DNA from: Lachnospiraceae bacterium
GTDB lineage: Bacteria; Bacillota_A; Clostridia; Lachnospirales; Lachnospiraceae
Reading direction: 5' to 3'
Assembly (NCBI GenBank): GCA_017561985.1
Contig: JAFZAZ010000033.1
Coordinates: 1 to 7,060, forward strand
DNA: 7,060 nt
The position numbers and the translations under genes were made by a program. This document shows, in pieces, positions 6,254 to 7,060 of the stretch. Below the pieces are notes generated by a model. The model did no database searches. It saw only the letters and a list, made by a program, of their open reading frames with translations, and was not told the origin of the DNA. Numbering within the stretch: the first letter of the stretch is position 1; each line of letters begins with the position of its first letter.

Positions 6254-6943
6254 ATGGCAAGCGAGTATTTAAAACAGAAGGCACAAAAAGAAATAGAAGC
6301 GGAAGCGCCTGAAAAGCCGATCGTTTACACGCGCAAAGAGAAGGTCATGAACTGGCTGCGCTACCATTGGCTGTGGCTCGTGATCGGCGCTGTCCTTCTC
6401 ACGGTCGGCGGCACGATGCTCTGGAACATCCTCGGCATCGGAAAGGTCCGACCGGACTATGTCTTTGCCTATGTGGGCAGGGAGACGATCTCGGACGAAC
6501 AGGCGGCGGCGCTGGAGGAAGCGTTTGCGGCGCTCGGTACGGACGTCAACGGCGACGGAACCGTGACGGTCGAGCTTCGCCGGTATACGACCAGGCATTC
6601 CGGCGATACGGAAACGGTTCTCTATTACAATCAGGCGACGGATGCGAAGCTCATCGCGGACGTCACCGCCGGCGAAAGCTATTTCTTCCTGACCGACGAT
6701 GCGTATGATCTGCAGCGCTCCTATCTGATCCTTGCAAACCCCGACGGTTCCGAACCGGACGAGGACGACCGCGACGTGTCCGACAAGGCGTTCCGGCTTG
6801 CCGACTGTCCCGCGCTTTCCGGGTTGGATACGGCGTTTTCTGAACTGTATCTCGGACGTCGCTGGTTTTCCGGCAAAGCCGCAAACAGGCATGAAGCGGA
6901 CGCCGCGTTCTGGGACGTTCTGACGAAAGGAGCGAATCCGTGA
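6254..6943 (+). CDS. Single-pass membrane protein of unknown function
   Basis: 229 residues, not identified with a named family. A charged N-terminus (residues 1-37, rich in Lys and Glu) precedes one hydrophobic span at about 39-61. Basic residues before the span predict an N-in, C-out topology, leaving residues 63-229 outside the membrane. The outer part is acidic and contains DVNGDG at 97-102, which looks like the start of a calcium-binding loop but lacks the acidic residue at loop position 12 (Leu108). From memory, this plan (short basic N-terminus, one span, DYVFAYVG-like strand, NGDG turn) resembles uncharacterised proteins common in Clostridia; I could not check this. It starts 4 nt after the regulator's stop with only a weak GGAAG upstream, so it is probably co-transcribed, and it overlaps the next gene by 4 nt. 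No enzymatic motif is visible. Confidence 0.85.
   Translation: MASEYLKQKAQKEIEAEAPEKPIVYTRKEKVMNWLRYHWLWLVIGAVLLTVGGTMLWNILGIGKVRPDYVFAYVGRETISDEQAAALEEAFAALGTDVNGDGTVTVELRRYTTRHSGDTETVLYYNQATDAKLIADVTAGESYFFLTDDAYDLQRSYLILANPDGSEPDEDDRDVSDKAFRLADCPALSGLDTAFSELYLGRRWFSGKAANRHEADAAFWDVLTKGANP
6927..6932 (+). promoter_or_regulatory. Ribosome binding site for the GTG-started lipoprotein gene
   Basis: AAGGAG with 7 nt to GTG 6940, lying inside the end of the preceding gene. It supports the GTG start and the GTGA overlap. Confidence 0.8.
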
Positions 6944-7060
6944 AAAAGATCGGCATTCTGTTCTTGATTATTGTATTGCTGACGACTGGCTGCGCAAAGG
7001 AGCCCGCCGTTGACGCGCATCCCGAATGGGACGAATATCCGATCCGCTTCGCCGAGGTGC
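6940..7060 (+). CDS. Small lipoprotein of unknown function (partial, C-terminus off right edge)
   Basis: Forty residues are visible before the window ends. GTG 6940-6942 overlaps the previous stop as GTGA. Two Lys, a hydrophobic core (residues 4-14) and the lipobox TTGC with Cys18 form a lipoprotein signal peptide, followed by a charged, aromatic stretch (HPEWDEYPIRFAEV). The mature protein should be anchored on the outer face of the membrane. The 4-nt overlap suggests translational coupling to the single-pass membrane protein before it, so the two may act together in the envelope. No domain can be named from this fragment. Confidence 0.82.
   Translation, partial: MKKIGILFLIIVLLTTGCAKEPAVDAHPEWDEYPIRFAEV

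Noticed and set aside
6269..6892. A 207-codon minus-strand frame opposite the membrane protein
   Set aside because: It is antisense to a gene with a clear membrane span and a coupled neighbour, and shows no domain or start signal.
1..7060. CRISPR arrays, insertion sequences, tRNA or rRNA genes, phage genes
   Set aside because: No regularly spaced repeats, transposase motifs, terminal inverted repeats or RNA-gene signatures were seen on either strand.

Overview
The window looks like part of a Clostridia-type Firmicute chromosome, probably from the gut or a similar anaerobic community. The reasons are strong AAGGAG(G) ribosome binding sites, sigma-A-type promoters, lipoprotein signal peptides, moderate G+C, and transporter parts of the LplB/YtcP type. 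This placement is inferred from gene style, not from a taxonomic marker.

Left two thirds (1-4940, minus strand): a sugar-uptake operon read right to left. Its order is an LplB-type ABC permease (GTG start), a YtcP-type ABC permease, a lipoprotein solute-binding protein, and a glycoside hydrolase family 32 enzyme that runs off the left edge. The two permeases are tightly coupled, with the stop codon of one fused to the ribosome binding site of the next. A near-perfect stem-loop fills the gap between the binding protein and the hydrolase. No ATPase gene is present; such systems usually borrow a shared MsmX/UgpC-type ATPase encoded elsewhere.

Centre (4941-5259): a divergent control region with two back-to-back promoters. 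The leftward one (TTGACA and extended -10 TGTTATGAT) serves the transport operon through a leader of about 130 nt. The rightward one (TTTACA, 17 nt, TATATT) serves a LacI-family regulator. Candidate operators sit close to both predicted start sites.

Right third (5260-7060, plus strand): the LacI-family regulator, then 4 nt later an unrecognised single-pass membrane protein, then (GTGA overlap) the start of a small lipoprotein cut by the window end. These last two look like a cell-envelope pair; nothing visible connects them to sugar use.

Working model: the binding protein captures a beta-fructofuranoside such as sucrose or fructo-oligosaccharide outside the cell, the two permeases import it unphosphorylated, and the cytoplasmic GH32 enzyme releases fructose. 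The LacI-family protein represses until the sugar appears. The locus is mostly a familiar type. The least explained parts are the envelope pair, the intercistronic stem-loop and the structured leader.
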